Of a stretch of 64,000 nucleotides of DNA, positions 1 to 7,906 are shown in pieces. The stretch is from Lichenicola sp964247735 (GTDB taxonomy: Bacteria; Pseudomonadota; Alphaproteobacteria; Acetobacterales; Acetobacteraceae): NCBI GenBank assembly GCA_964247735.1, contig CAXTVS010000009.1, forward strand, positions 15,594 through 79,593, read 5' to 3'. The position numbers and the translations under genes were made by a program. The notes under the pieces were generated by a model. It saw only the letters and a list, made by a program, of their open reading frames with translations, ran no database searches and was not told the DNA's origin. Positions within the stretch are counted from its first letter, which is position 1. Every line of letters starts with the position of its first letter.

Positions 1-17
1 CGGAACAAGGCGCGCGC

Positions 18-491
18 TCACGACGCGGCTCCGGCGGCGGCGGGAAGGCTGACGCCGCGCGCACGGACACGCGCCTCGGCGCGGCGGCGTTCGGCGGCCG
101 CGGGCTCCCAAATCTGGAAGTGGCGACCGAGCCCCATGAAGGCGACCGACTCGGACAGCCCGGCATGGGCTGCCAGGGCGTCGGGCAGCACGATCCGGCC
201 TTCCTTGTCCGGGTCGGCCGGGTAGGCGTCGCCGTAGACCGACAGCGCCATGTCCTCGCCATCGTCGCTGAACAGGCCGAGCCGGTCGAGGCTCGGGCCG
301 AGCTGGAGGTAGGCCGGCATCGGCCAGGCCTCGATGCAGGGGTGCCTCGGCGACTGGCGCAGCACCAGGAGCGGATCGCCGGGCTGCGACTCGGCTGCCT
401 GGGAGCGGAGGATGGCGCGGAAGCCGGCGGGGATGGAAACGCGACCCTTGGCATCGAGCCGGTTCTGGTGCGTGCCGAGGAACACACTCAT
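18..491 (-). CDS. mraZ: MraZ, transcriptional regulator of the division and cell wall (dcw) cluster
   Basis: A 157-residue protein with the two SpoVT/AbrB-like half-domains of MraZ. The N-terminal half has LDAKGRVSIPAGFR and the C-terminal half has DKEGRIVLPDAL, each carrying the DxxGR signature. The family forms ring-shaped oligomers that bind TGGGN repeats and regulate mraZ and the downstream cell division genes. The gene reads out of the left edge, so the rest of the dcw cluster (rsmH, ftsL, ftsI and others) is expected beyond coordinate 1. A set of TGGGA repeats lies about 145-170 bases upstream of the ATG. Length is typical of alphaproteobacterial MraZ. Confidence 0.95.
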   Translation of the reverse strand: MSVFLGTHQNRLDAKGRVSIPAGFRAILRSQAAESQPGDPLLVLRQSPRHPCIEAWPMPAYLQLGPSLDRLGLFSDDGEDMALSVYGDAYPADPDKEGRIVLPDALAAHAGLSESVAFMGLGRHFQIWEPAAAERRRAEARVRARGVSLPAAAGAAS

Positions 492-636
492 CGATGCCCC
501 CCTTCCGCATCCGGATTCGCCGGTTCAAGCCGCCCCCACGGCATTTCTGGTCGCGCATTCCGCATGCGCCGGCCCCGGTTGCGGGCCCTCCTCGCAATGC
601 CGAAGCAGACACGCGAAGGATCGCTCGGGATGCTCG

Positions 637-661
637 TGGGATATCATGGGAAATTGTGGGA
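637..661. promoter_or_regulatory. Putative MraZ operator: three TGGGA boxes at 10-bp spacing
   Basis: On the plus strand TGGGA occurs at 637, 647 and 657, each separated by exactly 5 bases, which is the spacing described for MraZ operators in enterobacteria. A TGGGC at 675 is out of register. The boxes read on the strand opposite to mraZ and lie about 150 bases upstream of it, so their exact role is inferred from the motif and position. Confidence 0.55.
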
Positions 662-840
662 GGTCAAACTAAAGTGGGCGTGAAAATGGCGGAAAACCGC
701 GATTCGCGGCAGACAAACGCCTTGCGGAGCCTCTAAAAAATGATCCGTCTTCGAAACAGCGGCGGCATTTACTGTTCACTCTTTGTTCTCAAGAGAATCG
801 GTACTTTGGAGCATGGTCCGACCCAACGTCGGAAGGAAGA

Positions 841-1276
841 GCCAGACGGCCTGTAAGCCGGGTTCTGTGCGCGGGCACGAGCCCGCACGACGATCATTCC
901 TCTGGGACACGCATCGCTGCGTGCCTCGCGCGACCAACCCGGACGACGAGGCGGGAGAGCCTCCGGAGCCCGGCCACACCCGGAGGTGACGCCGGCTCCT
1001 GTCGCCCCTATTCGGTCTTGCTCCCGGTGGGGTTTGCCCTGCCGCCGCCGTTGCCGGAAGCGCGGTGCGCTCTTGCCGCACCGTTTCGCCCTTGCCCGCA
1101 ACATGAACCCCGTTGCCGGGATCACGCCGTGCGGGCGGTTTGTTTTCTGTGGCACTTTCCCTGGGGTCGCCCCCGCCGGCCGTTAGCCGGCACCGCTCTC
1201 CCGTGGAGCCCGGACTTTCCTCCAACGCGACGGAGCGCAGGGCTCCGTCGCGACAGCGACCGTCCAGCCGTCTGGC
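841..1276 (-). ncRNA. rnpB: RNase P RNA (catalytic subunit, A type)
   Basis: The minus strand carries the hallmark 5' segment GAGGAAAGTCCGGGCTCC (about 1205-1232) and the 3' conserved segment AGAACCCGGCTTACAGGCC. The first ten bases (GCCAGACGGC, 1276-1267) pair perfectly with the last ten (GCCGTCTGGC, 850-841) to form helix P1, which fixes both ends to within a few bases. Length of about 436 nt fits an alphaproteobacterial A-type RNA. The RNA removes 5' leaders from tRNA precursors together with RnpA. Any open reading frames across this stretch are incidental. Confidence 0.93.
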
Positions 1277-1319
1277 GGCCGGAACCTGACCGGCGGCTTG
1301 CGATCCGTCAAGCGGCCCG

Positions 1320-3378
1320 TCATTCGGCCGGGTCGGCGTCGAGCAGGTAGCGGCGGGCGAACACCAGCTCCAGCACGGTGGTGGCGTCGTTGGGTGCGAG
1401 ATCGAGCAGGCCGGTGCCATCGGTCCAGACCGAGCACGTGCCCGGCTCCGCCGCATGCCAGCCTCGGGCGGCCTCCGCGACCGACAGCGTGCGGGTGTGC
1501 AGCTCGGTCCACAGGCGGGTGTCCCGCAGCGCGACACCGACGCGGCGGCGGTCGTCGACGAAGGATCCTTCGATCCGCGCCGGCATGAACACGCGTGACA
1601 CGATCGCGATCCGACGCAAACCAGGGGGCAGCAGGAAGACGTGGCGGCCGCGGCTGCGACGGACGGCGGCAAGCAGGCTGCCGTCGTCCAGGCGGACCCG
1701 CTGCGCCGGGTCGGCAGTGGTGGGAACGGTTGCCGTCGCGACCGGCCGGCCGATCAGCGACGCGCTGACGGCCAGGCGGCGCCAGATCGGCTCGACGAAG
1801 CTGCGTCCGGTGTCGAGCGGCGCCGCCGCGTCCGCCCAGCGGGACGGGATCGCGGTGGCGTCGTCGCCGGCGGTGCCGAAGCTCCCGCGGTTGCCGGTGT
1901 CGAGGTAGCTTTCGGTCGGGAGCCCGTCCGACAGCAGGATGGCGTGGCGGTCGCACTCGATGTGGTGCACGGTGAAGCGGTGCAGGCCGGTCTCGCGCAC
2001 GATGCTCGAGCCGTTCACCAGCATGCGCGCCGGAACCAGCCGACCATCAACCAGCACGCAGTGCTCCGGGGTGATCAGCAGGTCACGCGTGGCGCCGTTG
2101 GCGAAGGCTTCGGCGCGGATGCGAACCGGCGCCCCCTCGGGGGCGTCGTCCGCGCCCATCTGCGCGAGGTCCACCGTGCGGCTGCCGTGCCAGCGCACCG
2201 CCCGGAGCGTGCGCCGGCCGTCCTCGATTGCCACCACCTGGTCTCCACTGCGACCGCCTCCGCCGCGACCTCGCCGCCGGCGGTCGCGATCCGCGTGCCG
2301 GACAGGAAGCAGGCGATGGACACGACGGTCTCGCCGTCCGACACGCACACCGCGATCTGCAAGGGAGTCACGCTGGCGGCGAGCGTCAGGTCAGCCAGCA
2401 CCACCGGTGCGTCGTTATGGGTCCGCATCCACGGTGACGGCGTAGCTGTTGTTGCCGTTGGCGATCACCGTGTCGCCGGTGATGTCGACGCTCGCGATCT
2501 CGACCCTGTCGCCGGCGCCGAAGTTCTGGATCTGTGCCGTCACGATGCCGGTCTCGTCCTGCAACGCCAGCGTGCTGGCGCCGGTGCCGAAGCGGCGGTG
2601 GCGCCGTGGCCGTCGCGCAGCGACAGGAAGGCATTCTCCAGGGTGAAGTCCTGGCTGCCGTACACCGAGACGGGTGGAGGCGGTGCCGAGGCGGCCGCCG
2701 TAGATGTCGATCGTGCCGGTAGCGACGATGGTCCCGCCGAGCAGGTTGACGTTGCCGGTGACGACCGTGGTGCCGGAGTTGGACAGGGAGGCGTCCACCG
2801 TGATGGTGCCGGACGGCGTCTCGTGGCCGGTGTTGGTGAGGCCTGCGGCAGCCGACACGGTGCCGGCAAGCGTCATCGTGCCGCCGTTGTCGATGCCGAC
2901 TGCGCCGGCAGCGTGCCGGTTTCGGTCAGCGTGCCGCTGTTCTGGACCGGGGCCGCCACCGCGACAATGCCGGTCAGGCCGCGGTGCCGGCGTTGTCCAG
3001 CGTGGTCGCTGTCAGGGTTCCGCCCTGCTCGGAATAGCTGCCGCCGGCCGCGACCGCGAGGCCGCCCGCCGACAGGCCGATGGCGCCGCCGCTGCTGACG
3101 AGGGTGGCTCCTCCCGACACCAGGATCCCGCTGCCGTCGAGCGAGAAGCTGCAAGCCAGGTCCAGCTGCACCACCTGGCTGTCGTGGCCGTCGCCGATCG
3201 TGAGGCCGGCGCCGCGCGCAGCCGCCTGACCTGCGACCGACACCATCACCGGCACCTCGTCGATGCCGATGGAGGCCGGGCCGTAGGCAACCGGGACCGT
3301 GCCGCCGGACCAGTTGCCGGCATCATCCCAGGAGGTCGTCTTGCCCGCACCGGTCCATGTCGCCATCACTCGGTCCAT
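1320..3378 (-). pseudogene. Hint-domain surface protein, disrupted by about six frame changes
   Basis: Read on the minus strand, the segment starts MATWTGAGKTTSWDDAGNW (3366; an alternative ATG lies at 3378), a common opening for Acetobacteraceae Hint-domain proteins. It continues through glycine/threonine-rich beta-repeat sequence and reaches a Hint motif CFLSGTRIATAGGEV near 2290. It ends in a normal-looking Hint C-terminal region (DLLITPEHCVLVDGRLVPA, then HHIECDRHAILLSDG). No single frame holds these together: the homology moves between three frames near 2975, 2880, 2690, 2600, 2420 and 2245. The intact protein would be about 680 residues and probably exported. Either it is a decayed gene or the repetitive GC-rich stretch carries sequencing indels. 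Confidence 0.75.
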
Positions 3379-3487
3379 TCCGTTGTCGCGGCGTCGCGGC
3401 GCACGGCAGGGTGAGGGCAAGTCGTTACGATAATGTCACGAAAAGGCCGCAACGTGATGCTGGGTGACGGCAAGCCGCGGGGCTGCT

Positions 3488-3537
3488 GCGGTCGCGCCAA
3501 CAAGACGTCAGTGCGGTCGCGCCAACAAGACGTCAGT
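3488..3537. repeat. Perfect 25-bp tandem duplication
   Basis: Two identical adjacent 25-bp copies (3488-3512 and 3513-3537), each beginning GCGGTCGCGCC and ending GACGTCAGT. They lie in the non-coding gap between the Hint pseudogene and the Rieske gene. No function can be assigned. Confidence 0.9.
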
Positions 3538-3663
3538 TATGGTCTGCGCGGAGGACAACCTGTCCCAAGGCTGAGCAGCAATACGGACCATGATGCCGCG
3601 ACGTTGCTGACAAACGGTCAACGTCCGCCGTGGTGGAGCAAGTCGACCTGGGTCCGATCGGGC

Positions 3664-4314
3664 TCAGATCTTGCGGATGCCGTTGAAGTCGAAGGCCGGA
3701 CCATCCGGATCGACGCCGATGCGCAGCCGCGACGGTCCCGTCAGCCGGTAGGGCGGCACCGGCAAGTTGTACTGTGCTGGCGCTCCGACGAACACGCGGC
3801 CGGCGAGGTCGAAGCGCGAGCCGTGGCAGGGGCAGGCATAGCCGCCCGGCCAGTCCCCGCCGCCTGACGCCGGCTCCGGCGCGGGGCGGAACTTCGGCAC
3901 GCAGCCAAGATGGGTGCAGATCCCGACCATGACCCCGACCTCCGGCACGATCGAGCGGTGCCAGTTGGCGGCGTAGGCGGGCTGCTGGCGCTCGGTCGAG
4001 TCCGGGTCGCGCAAGTGCTGCGAAGCCGTTGCCTGGAGGCGGAGCAGCGCGTCCGGGGTGCGCCGGACCACGAACACCGGCATGCCGCGCCAGGCGGTCA
4101 CGGCCTGCTGTCCCGACGCCAGGAGGCCGAGGTCGACGTCGACCGCGGTGTCGGCGTCATCCGGCGCGCTGCGCCGGCCGAGGCTGTCGAGGAACGGCCA
4201 GGTGAAGGCGCAGGCGCCGAGCCCTGCCGTCGCAACCGTGACAAGCGACAGGAAGTCGCGCCGGACCGGTTCGGGGGCGTCGTCGCCGGGAGGCAGGGGC
4301 GGCCCGTCCGTCAT
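3664..4314 (-). CDS. petA: Rieske 2Fe-2S protein, ubiquinol-cytochrome c reductase type
   Basis: A 216-residue protein with a twin-arginine leader and single membrane segment (RRDFLSLVTVATAGLGACAF, residues 18-37). The two Rieske cluster motifs follow: CTHLGC (Cys133, His135, Cys138) and CPCHGS (Cys161, Cys163, His164), with the expected GPAP-like hinge region after them. In the bc1 complex this subunit passes electrons from ubiquinol to cytochrome c1 on the periplasmic side. The ATG overlaps the stop of the upstream gene (ATGA at 4311-4314), so the two are translationally coupled. No cytochrome b or c1 gene follows: the next 240 bases hold only a repeat and then a pseudogene. A stand-alone Rieske protein with another partner is therefore possible. 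Confidence 0.88.
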   Translation of the reverse strand: MTDGPPLPPGDDAPEPVRRDFLSLVTVATAGLGACAFTWPFLDSLGRRSAPDDADTAVDVDLGLLASGQQAVTAWRGMPVFVVRRTPDALLRLQATASQHLRDPDSTERQQPAYAANWHRSIVPEVGVMVGICTHLGCVPKFRPAPEPASGGGDWPGGYACPCHGSRFDLAGRVFVGAPAQYNLPVPPYRLTGPSRLRIGVDPDGPAFDFNGIRKI

Positions 4315-4796
4315 GGCAGCGGGTGGAACGAGCCGGGGGAGCCAGCATCGCTCTGCACACTGTGTGCGACGCGGTTCACCTTGAGGGTGAACAGCTTCGG
4401 CAGCTGGCCGCGGGTGCCGGGGCAGGCACCGGAATGCTTCTCCATCACGTCCATCCGGCTGGCGTCCGGAGGATCGTTGCCGTTGATCACGAACAGCAGG
4501 CAGTCCGGCGAGTCGTGGGTCAGCCCGTCCCGAACCACCAGCCGGCGCAGGTGCTCCACCAGCGGGTAGTCGCCGGACCAGTCCAGGGCCGACGGGAACG
4601 CGCTGCCGGACAGCCGGTCGAGCAGCCCGGAGCGCTGCAGCGCCAACAGGACGAGGCCGGCCAGGAGCGCCACCAGGACGCGCTGCACGATCCGGCTGCG
4701 GACCGTGCGCCCGCCGCGCCGGCTCGGTGGCGGGGTCTGGATGGCGGGCGGGCGGGCGGGGGGCGCGTTCGGGCGGCGGGTCCGGCTGGTCGGCAT
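4311..4796 (-). CDS. Membrane-anchored protein of unknown function coupled to the Rieske gene
   Basis: A 161-residue protein with a Pro/Arg-rich cytoplasmic N-terminus, one membrane segment at about residues 35-53 (IVQRVLVALLAGLVLLAL), and an exported domain of about 105 residues containing DSPDCLLFVINGNDPPDASR and GACPGTRGQLPKLFTL. The start at 4796 is chosen because AAGGAGG lies 7 bases upstream; longer in-frame starts have no such site. It overlaps the Rieske start by four bases, so a shared redox or membrane role is likely but unproven. Two cysteines in the exported part could form a disulfide. I do not recognise the family. Confidence 0.65.
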   Translation of the reverse strand: MPTSRTRRPNAPPARPPAIQTPPPSRRGGRTVRSRIVQRVLVALLAGLVLLALQRSGLLDRLSGSAFPSALDWSGDYPLVEHLRRLVVRDGLTHDSPDCLLFVINGNDPPDASRMDVMEKHSGACPGTRGQLPKLFTLKVNRVAHSVQSDAGSPGSFHPLP

Positions 4797-4911
4797 GGCG
4801 GCCTCCTTAGCAGGACGCGGGCAGGCTGCCACCTTCGCCGGCACGATCCAGGTCATGGTCGAGGCCTCCCGTGACGGCGCGATGCAAGCGGGAGGCCAGC
4901 CTCGGCTGCGG

Positions 4912-5622
4912 TCAGGCGCGCGGCGGAAGCGACGCGGCGGTCTGCCCGAACAGGACCCGGCGTTCCTCTTCCGTCCGGATGCCGCCGGCACCGGGGTTGA
5001 CCGTCTGCACCAGGTCGTAGGCGCGGGTGGTGGCAGGGCGCCCCTTGATCGCGGCATGCCAGCGCCGGAGGTGGGGGAAGTCGTCGATCGACTGGCCCTG
5101 CGCGTCGGGCAGGATCCAGGGGTAGCTCGCCATGTCGGCGATCGTGTAGGCGTCGCCGGTCAGGAAGGCGCGGTCGGCCAGCCGGCGGTCCAGCACGCCG
5201 TAGAGGCGGTTGGTCTCGTTGACGTAGCGGTCGATCGCGTAGGGGATCCTTTCCGGCGCGTAGTTGCGGAAATGGTGGGTCTGCCCGGCCATCGGGCCGA
5301 GGCCGCCAATCTGCCAGAACAGCCATTGCAGCGCCTCCGCCCGGCCACGCCGGTCCGCGGGGATGAAGCGCCCGGTCTTCTCGGCCAGGTAGAGCAGGAT
5401 CGCGCCGGACTCGAACAGCGACACCGGCTCGCCGCCGCCTTCGGACGCGTGGTCGACGATTGCCGGGATGCGGTTGTTGGGTGCCACCTGAAGGAAGGAG
5501 GGCGCGAACTGCTCACCCTTGCCGATGTTCACCGGGATCACGCGGTACTCCAGCCCGGTCTCCTCCAGGAACAGCGTGATCTTGTGGCCGTTCGGCGTGG
5601 TCCAGTAGTAAAGATCGATCAT
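4912..5622 (-). CDS. Glutathione S-transferase family protein, YfcG/Ure2-like disulfide reductase
   Basis: A 236-residue protein with an N-terminal thioredoxin-fold GST domain (MIDLYYWTTPNGHKITLFLEE, then NNRIPAIVD and the glutathione-binding LFESGAILLYLAEK) and an all-helical C-terminal domain (GDAYTIADMASYPW). The TxPNGxK motif and the QIGGLGPMAGQ stretch are typical of the nu-class YfcG/YghU group, which act as glutathione-dependent disulfide reductases in the cytoplasm. The start at 5622 has AAGGAGG directly upstream, so the longer frame beginning at 5655 is not used. It sits 115 bases upstream of the membrane protein gene on the same strand. Confidence 0.9.
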   Translation of the reverse strand: MIDLYYWTTPNGHKITLFLEETGLEYRVIPVNIGKGEQFAPSFLQVAPNNRIPAIVDHASEGGGEPVSLFESGAILLYLAEKTGRFIPADRRGRAEALQWLFWQIGGLGPMAGQTHHFRNYAPERIPYAIDRYVNETNRLYGVLDRRLADRAFLTGDAYTIADMASYPWILPDAQGQSIDDFPHLRRWHAAIKGRPATTRAYDLVQTVNPGAGGIRTEEERRVLFGQTAASLPPRA

Positions 5623-5754
5623 TCCGGCCTCCTTGTGGTTTGGCCTATTCCACACGAGATGGCATAGGCCATGTCCTCACCACCCTCCGCCCGGGAGGAT
5701 CAGCCGGCAAGCCGGTCCGGATGTCCCTCCGCAGCAACGCCTGGAGTCCCGCGC

Positions 5755-6270
5755 ATGCGCATCATCGGCCCCGCCCTGCTCGCCGCCAGCCTGACGTTCG
5801 GGATCGCGGGTCCCGTGCTCGCGGTCGGGCTTCCCACGCCCACCGGCCTGCCCGTGACGCAGCCGGTGCCGAGCCCGCATCCCTATGACACGACCGCCGA
5901 CGCGCATGCGCAGGTTGATGCCGCCTTCGCCGTCGCGCGCAGGAGCGGCCGCGACGTGCTGATCGACTTCGGCGCCAACTGGTGCCCCGACTGCCGCATG
6001 CTGAACGGGGTGATGCAGATGCCGGCGGTCAAGGCCTGGCGGGACAGCCGGTTCGAGACGGTGATGGTCAACGTCGACCGGTTCAACGTCAACATGGATG
6101 TGGCCGCCCGCTACGGCGTGAGGGTGAAGCAGATCCCGACCGTGCTGGTGCTGACCCCGCAGGGGAAGCTGCTGGATCCGGACGGCACGCTGGCGCTCGG
6201 AGACGCCCGCGCGATGTCGCCGCAGGCGTCGGTTGACCAGATCGCCGCCTGGGACGCGCGTCCGCATTGA
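5755..6270 (+). CDS. Exported thioredoxin-family protein
   Basis: A 171-residue protein with a cleavable signal peptide (MRIIGPALLAASLTFGIAGP, cleaved near residue 23) followed by a thioredoxin fold. The active site is WCPDC (Cys77, Cys80) within LIDFGANWCPDCRML, and the cis-proline loop is IPTVLVL. The spacing ANWCPDCRxL resembles the DUF953/thioredoxin_7 group of periplasmic proteins rather than cytoplasmic TrxA. It probably reduces or isomerises disulfides in the periplasm. The start was set at the ATG giving a clean signal peptide. It is divergent from the glutathione transferase gene. Confidence 0.85.
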   Translation: MRIIGPALLAASLTFGIAGPVLAVGLPTPTGLPVTQPVPSPHPYDTTADAHAQVDAAFAVARRSGRDVLIDFGANWCPDCRMLNGVMQMPAVKAWRDSRFETVMVNVDRFNVNMDVAARYGVRVKQIPTVLVLTPQGKLLDPDGTLALGDARAMSPQASVDQIAAWDARPH

Positions 6271-6451
6271 AGCTTGCACATCGACGCCGCCCGTCGTCCT
6301 GCCGTTACACGGTGTCGGCTAGAACATGGCCGGATCAGGTGCAGTCACCTGACCGGTGAAGATGCTCGCAAAACAGCACACTAGGTCGTGGCTGGTGAAC
6401 GAGCGCGAACCGGTCATGGTCTGGACCGTAGGCGGACCGGCAGGGGAGCGG

Positions 6452-6850
6452 ATGATGGGATCGAGGCGTATGGCGGCGGTGGCTGTGCTCGGCCTGCTGT
6501 GCGGGATCGGCCAGGCGTCGGCCCAGGACGCGGAGGGCAGCTCGCGGCAGAACCTCAACCGCGTGCTGGCCGTGCTCCGGCTGCGTATGCCGGCCGCGGG
6601 CAGGAAGTGCCTGGCTGCCATGGAGGAGGTGCATCGGACCGAGGACCAGGTGACGGCGCTGAGCCGGAACGGCCCCGGCACCGAGGACAAGCCGAACCCG
6701 AGCCTGGACATCGCCCGCGACGTGCTCGGGTCGGACTACGACACCGCGACCGCGGCCTGCGCCCCGGATGCGGTCCGGGCCTGCCAGGCGCCGACCGGCG
6801 CAGCGATGCTGAAGGCTTGCGGCAACGTGAATCCCGGAGCGGCGCAGTGA
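6452..6850 (+). CDS. Small exported protein of unknown function
   Basis: A 132-residue protein with a signal peptide (MAAVAVLGLLCGIGQASAQ preceded by MMGSRR) and a predicted mature chain of about 106 residues. The mature part is helical and has four cysteines (GRKCLAAM, TAACAPDAV, VRACQAP, LKACGNV), suggesting one or two disulfides in the periplasm. GGGGAG upstream of the double ATG supports the start. I do not recognise a family; proximity to the exported thioredoxin suggests, but does not prove, a substrate relationship. Confidence 0.6.
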   Translation: MMGSRRMAAVAVLGLLCGIGQASAQDAEGSSRQNLNRVLAVLRLRMPAAGRKCLAAMEEVHRTEDQVTALSRNGPGTEDKPNPSLDIARDVLGSDYDTATAACAPDAVRACQAPTGAAMLKACGNVNPGAAQ

Positions 6851-7173
6851 ACGCACGGGAAACGACGACCGGATAACCTGGTCGCCTCTTCCGGTGGCGG
6901 GATCGTTGACATCCTTACTTCCTGCCGGAACGCCGGGCACGTCCGGCTCCGCCTGCCGGGCTGCCTGATGCGGCGTCGCTGTTGCCTTGCAGACCACCCA
7001 GGACGGGGCACGCCGCGCCGGCAGAAGAACGCACGGGCGGCGAAGGATCGTCCTGTTGTCGACCTCCAAGATCTGCCGGCCTGGGCGTGTCCCGGCCTGG
7101 ACGCAGGTCTTGGCGTCCATCATGCTCGGCCGATCCGGGAAACGCCGGTTCTCCGTCGGCAGCAGGACGCATC
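6851..7173. other. Intergenic region without a supported gene
   Basis: About 320 bases between the small exported protein and the hydrolase remnant. Frames here are overlapping low-complexity Arg/Pro/Ala translations without start signals or recognisable motifs. It could be further remnant sequence belonging to the decayed locus that follows. Confidence 0.5.
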
Positions 7174-7874
7174 ATGCAGCTGAAGCGCATCATCGTTCAG
7201 GCGGTGGCGTGGGCAAGCCTCGCCGTGCCCGGCGCGATGGCGGACGCACGAGGCCCTGTCGGACCTCGGTCCCGCGCCGACATTCTCGTCCTGGGACGCG
7301 GTGCTGCCGACGGTTCATCGGCAGACCGGCGCGGAACCCATCGCCTATGACCGCGCCGGGTTTGGCGGCAGCGACGCGGACACGCGGCCGCCTGGGCCGC
7401 AGCACGCGGTGGACGATCTGGAGGGGTGCTTTCGGCCGCCGGTGCGACTGGCAGGGTCGTCGCGCGCTCCTCCGGCGGCGAGGTCGGCACCCTGTTCGCC
7501 CGTGACAACCGGGGTCGCGTTGCCCGGGCGGTGCTGGTCGACACCGGCATTCCTCGTTCTTCACCGACGCGCAGGCGGCGCAGATGGTCGCCACGTTCCC
7601 GGCCATCCAAAAAGAGTTGCACGCGATGCGCTGGCCCGACGATGTTTTCCCGACGGTGATCGTGTCGGAGCATCCTCCGTTGGTGACGCCGCAGCAGAAC
7701 GCGCGCTGGATCGAGGCGCATGAGGACCTCGCCTGGGCGGCGGACCACCGCCGGTTCGTCCTGGCAAAGGGCAGCTCGCGCCCGGTCATGATCGACTGTA
7801 CTCGCGGTCTGGCAGGTGCATCGCGGCGCGCGTCCGGCGACGGCATCAGGTTGCGTCGCGCGGTGAACGCTTGA
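7174..7874 (+). pseudogene. Remnant of an exported alpha/beta hydrolase
   Basis: A signal-peptide-like start (MQLKRIIVQAVAWASLAVPG at 7174) is followed in a second frame by TFSSWDAVLPTVHRQTGAEP and IAYDRAGFGGSD, the strand and oxyanion region of alpha/beta hydrolases. A third stretch follows in the first frame (GRVVARSSGGEVGTLFARD, then GRVARAVLVDTG), where the expected G-x-S-x-G elbow is degraded. A last stretch in the remaining frame (7584-7874) contains PAIQKELHAM. At least three frame changes separate these parts, so no functional hydrolase can be made. Confidence 0.7.
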
Positions 7875-7906
7875 TCGTCGGCCTCGCACGCGTAGCGCCC
7901 GGGGGC

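Noticed and set aside
736..741. T-run terminator for rnpB on the minus strand
   Set aside because: Six Ts follow on the minus strand about 100 bases past the RNA end, but no convincing hairpin precedes them.
776..1672. Minus-strand frame spanning the RNase P RNA
   Set aside because: It crosses the structured RNA gene, whose P1 ends and conserved cores are clear; the translation has no recognisable domain.
1641..3098. Long plus-strand frame of 485 codons
   Set aside because: It is antisense to the Hint pseudogene, Arg/Pro/Ala-biased, without motifs; a high-GC shadow frame.
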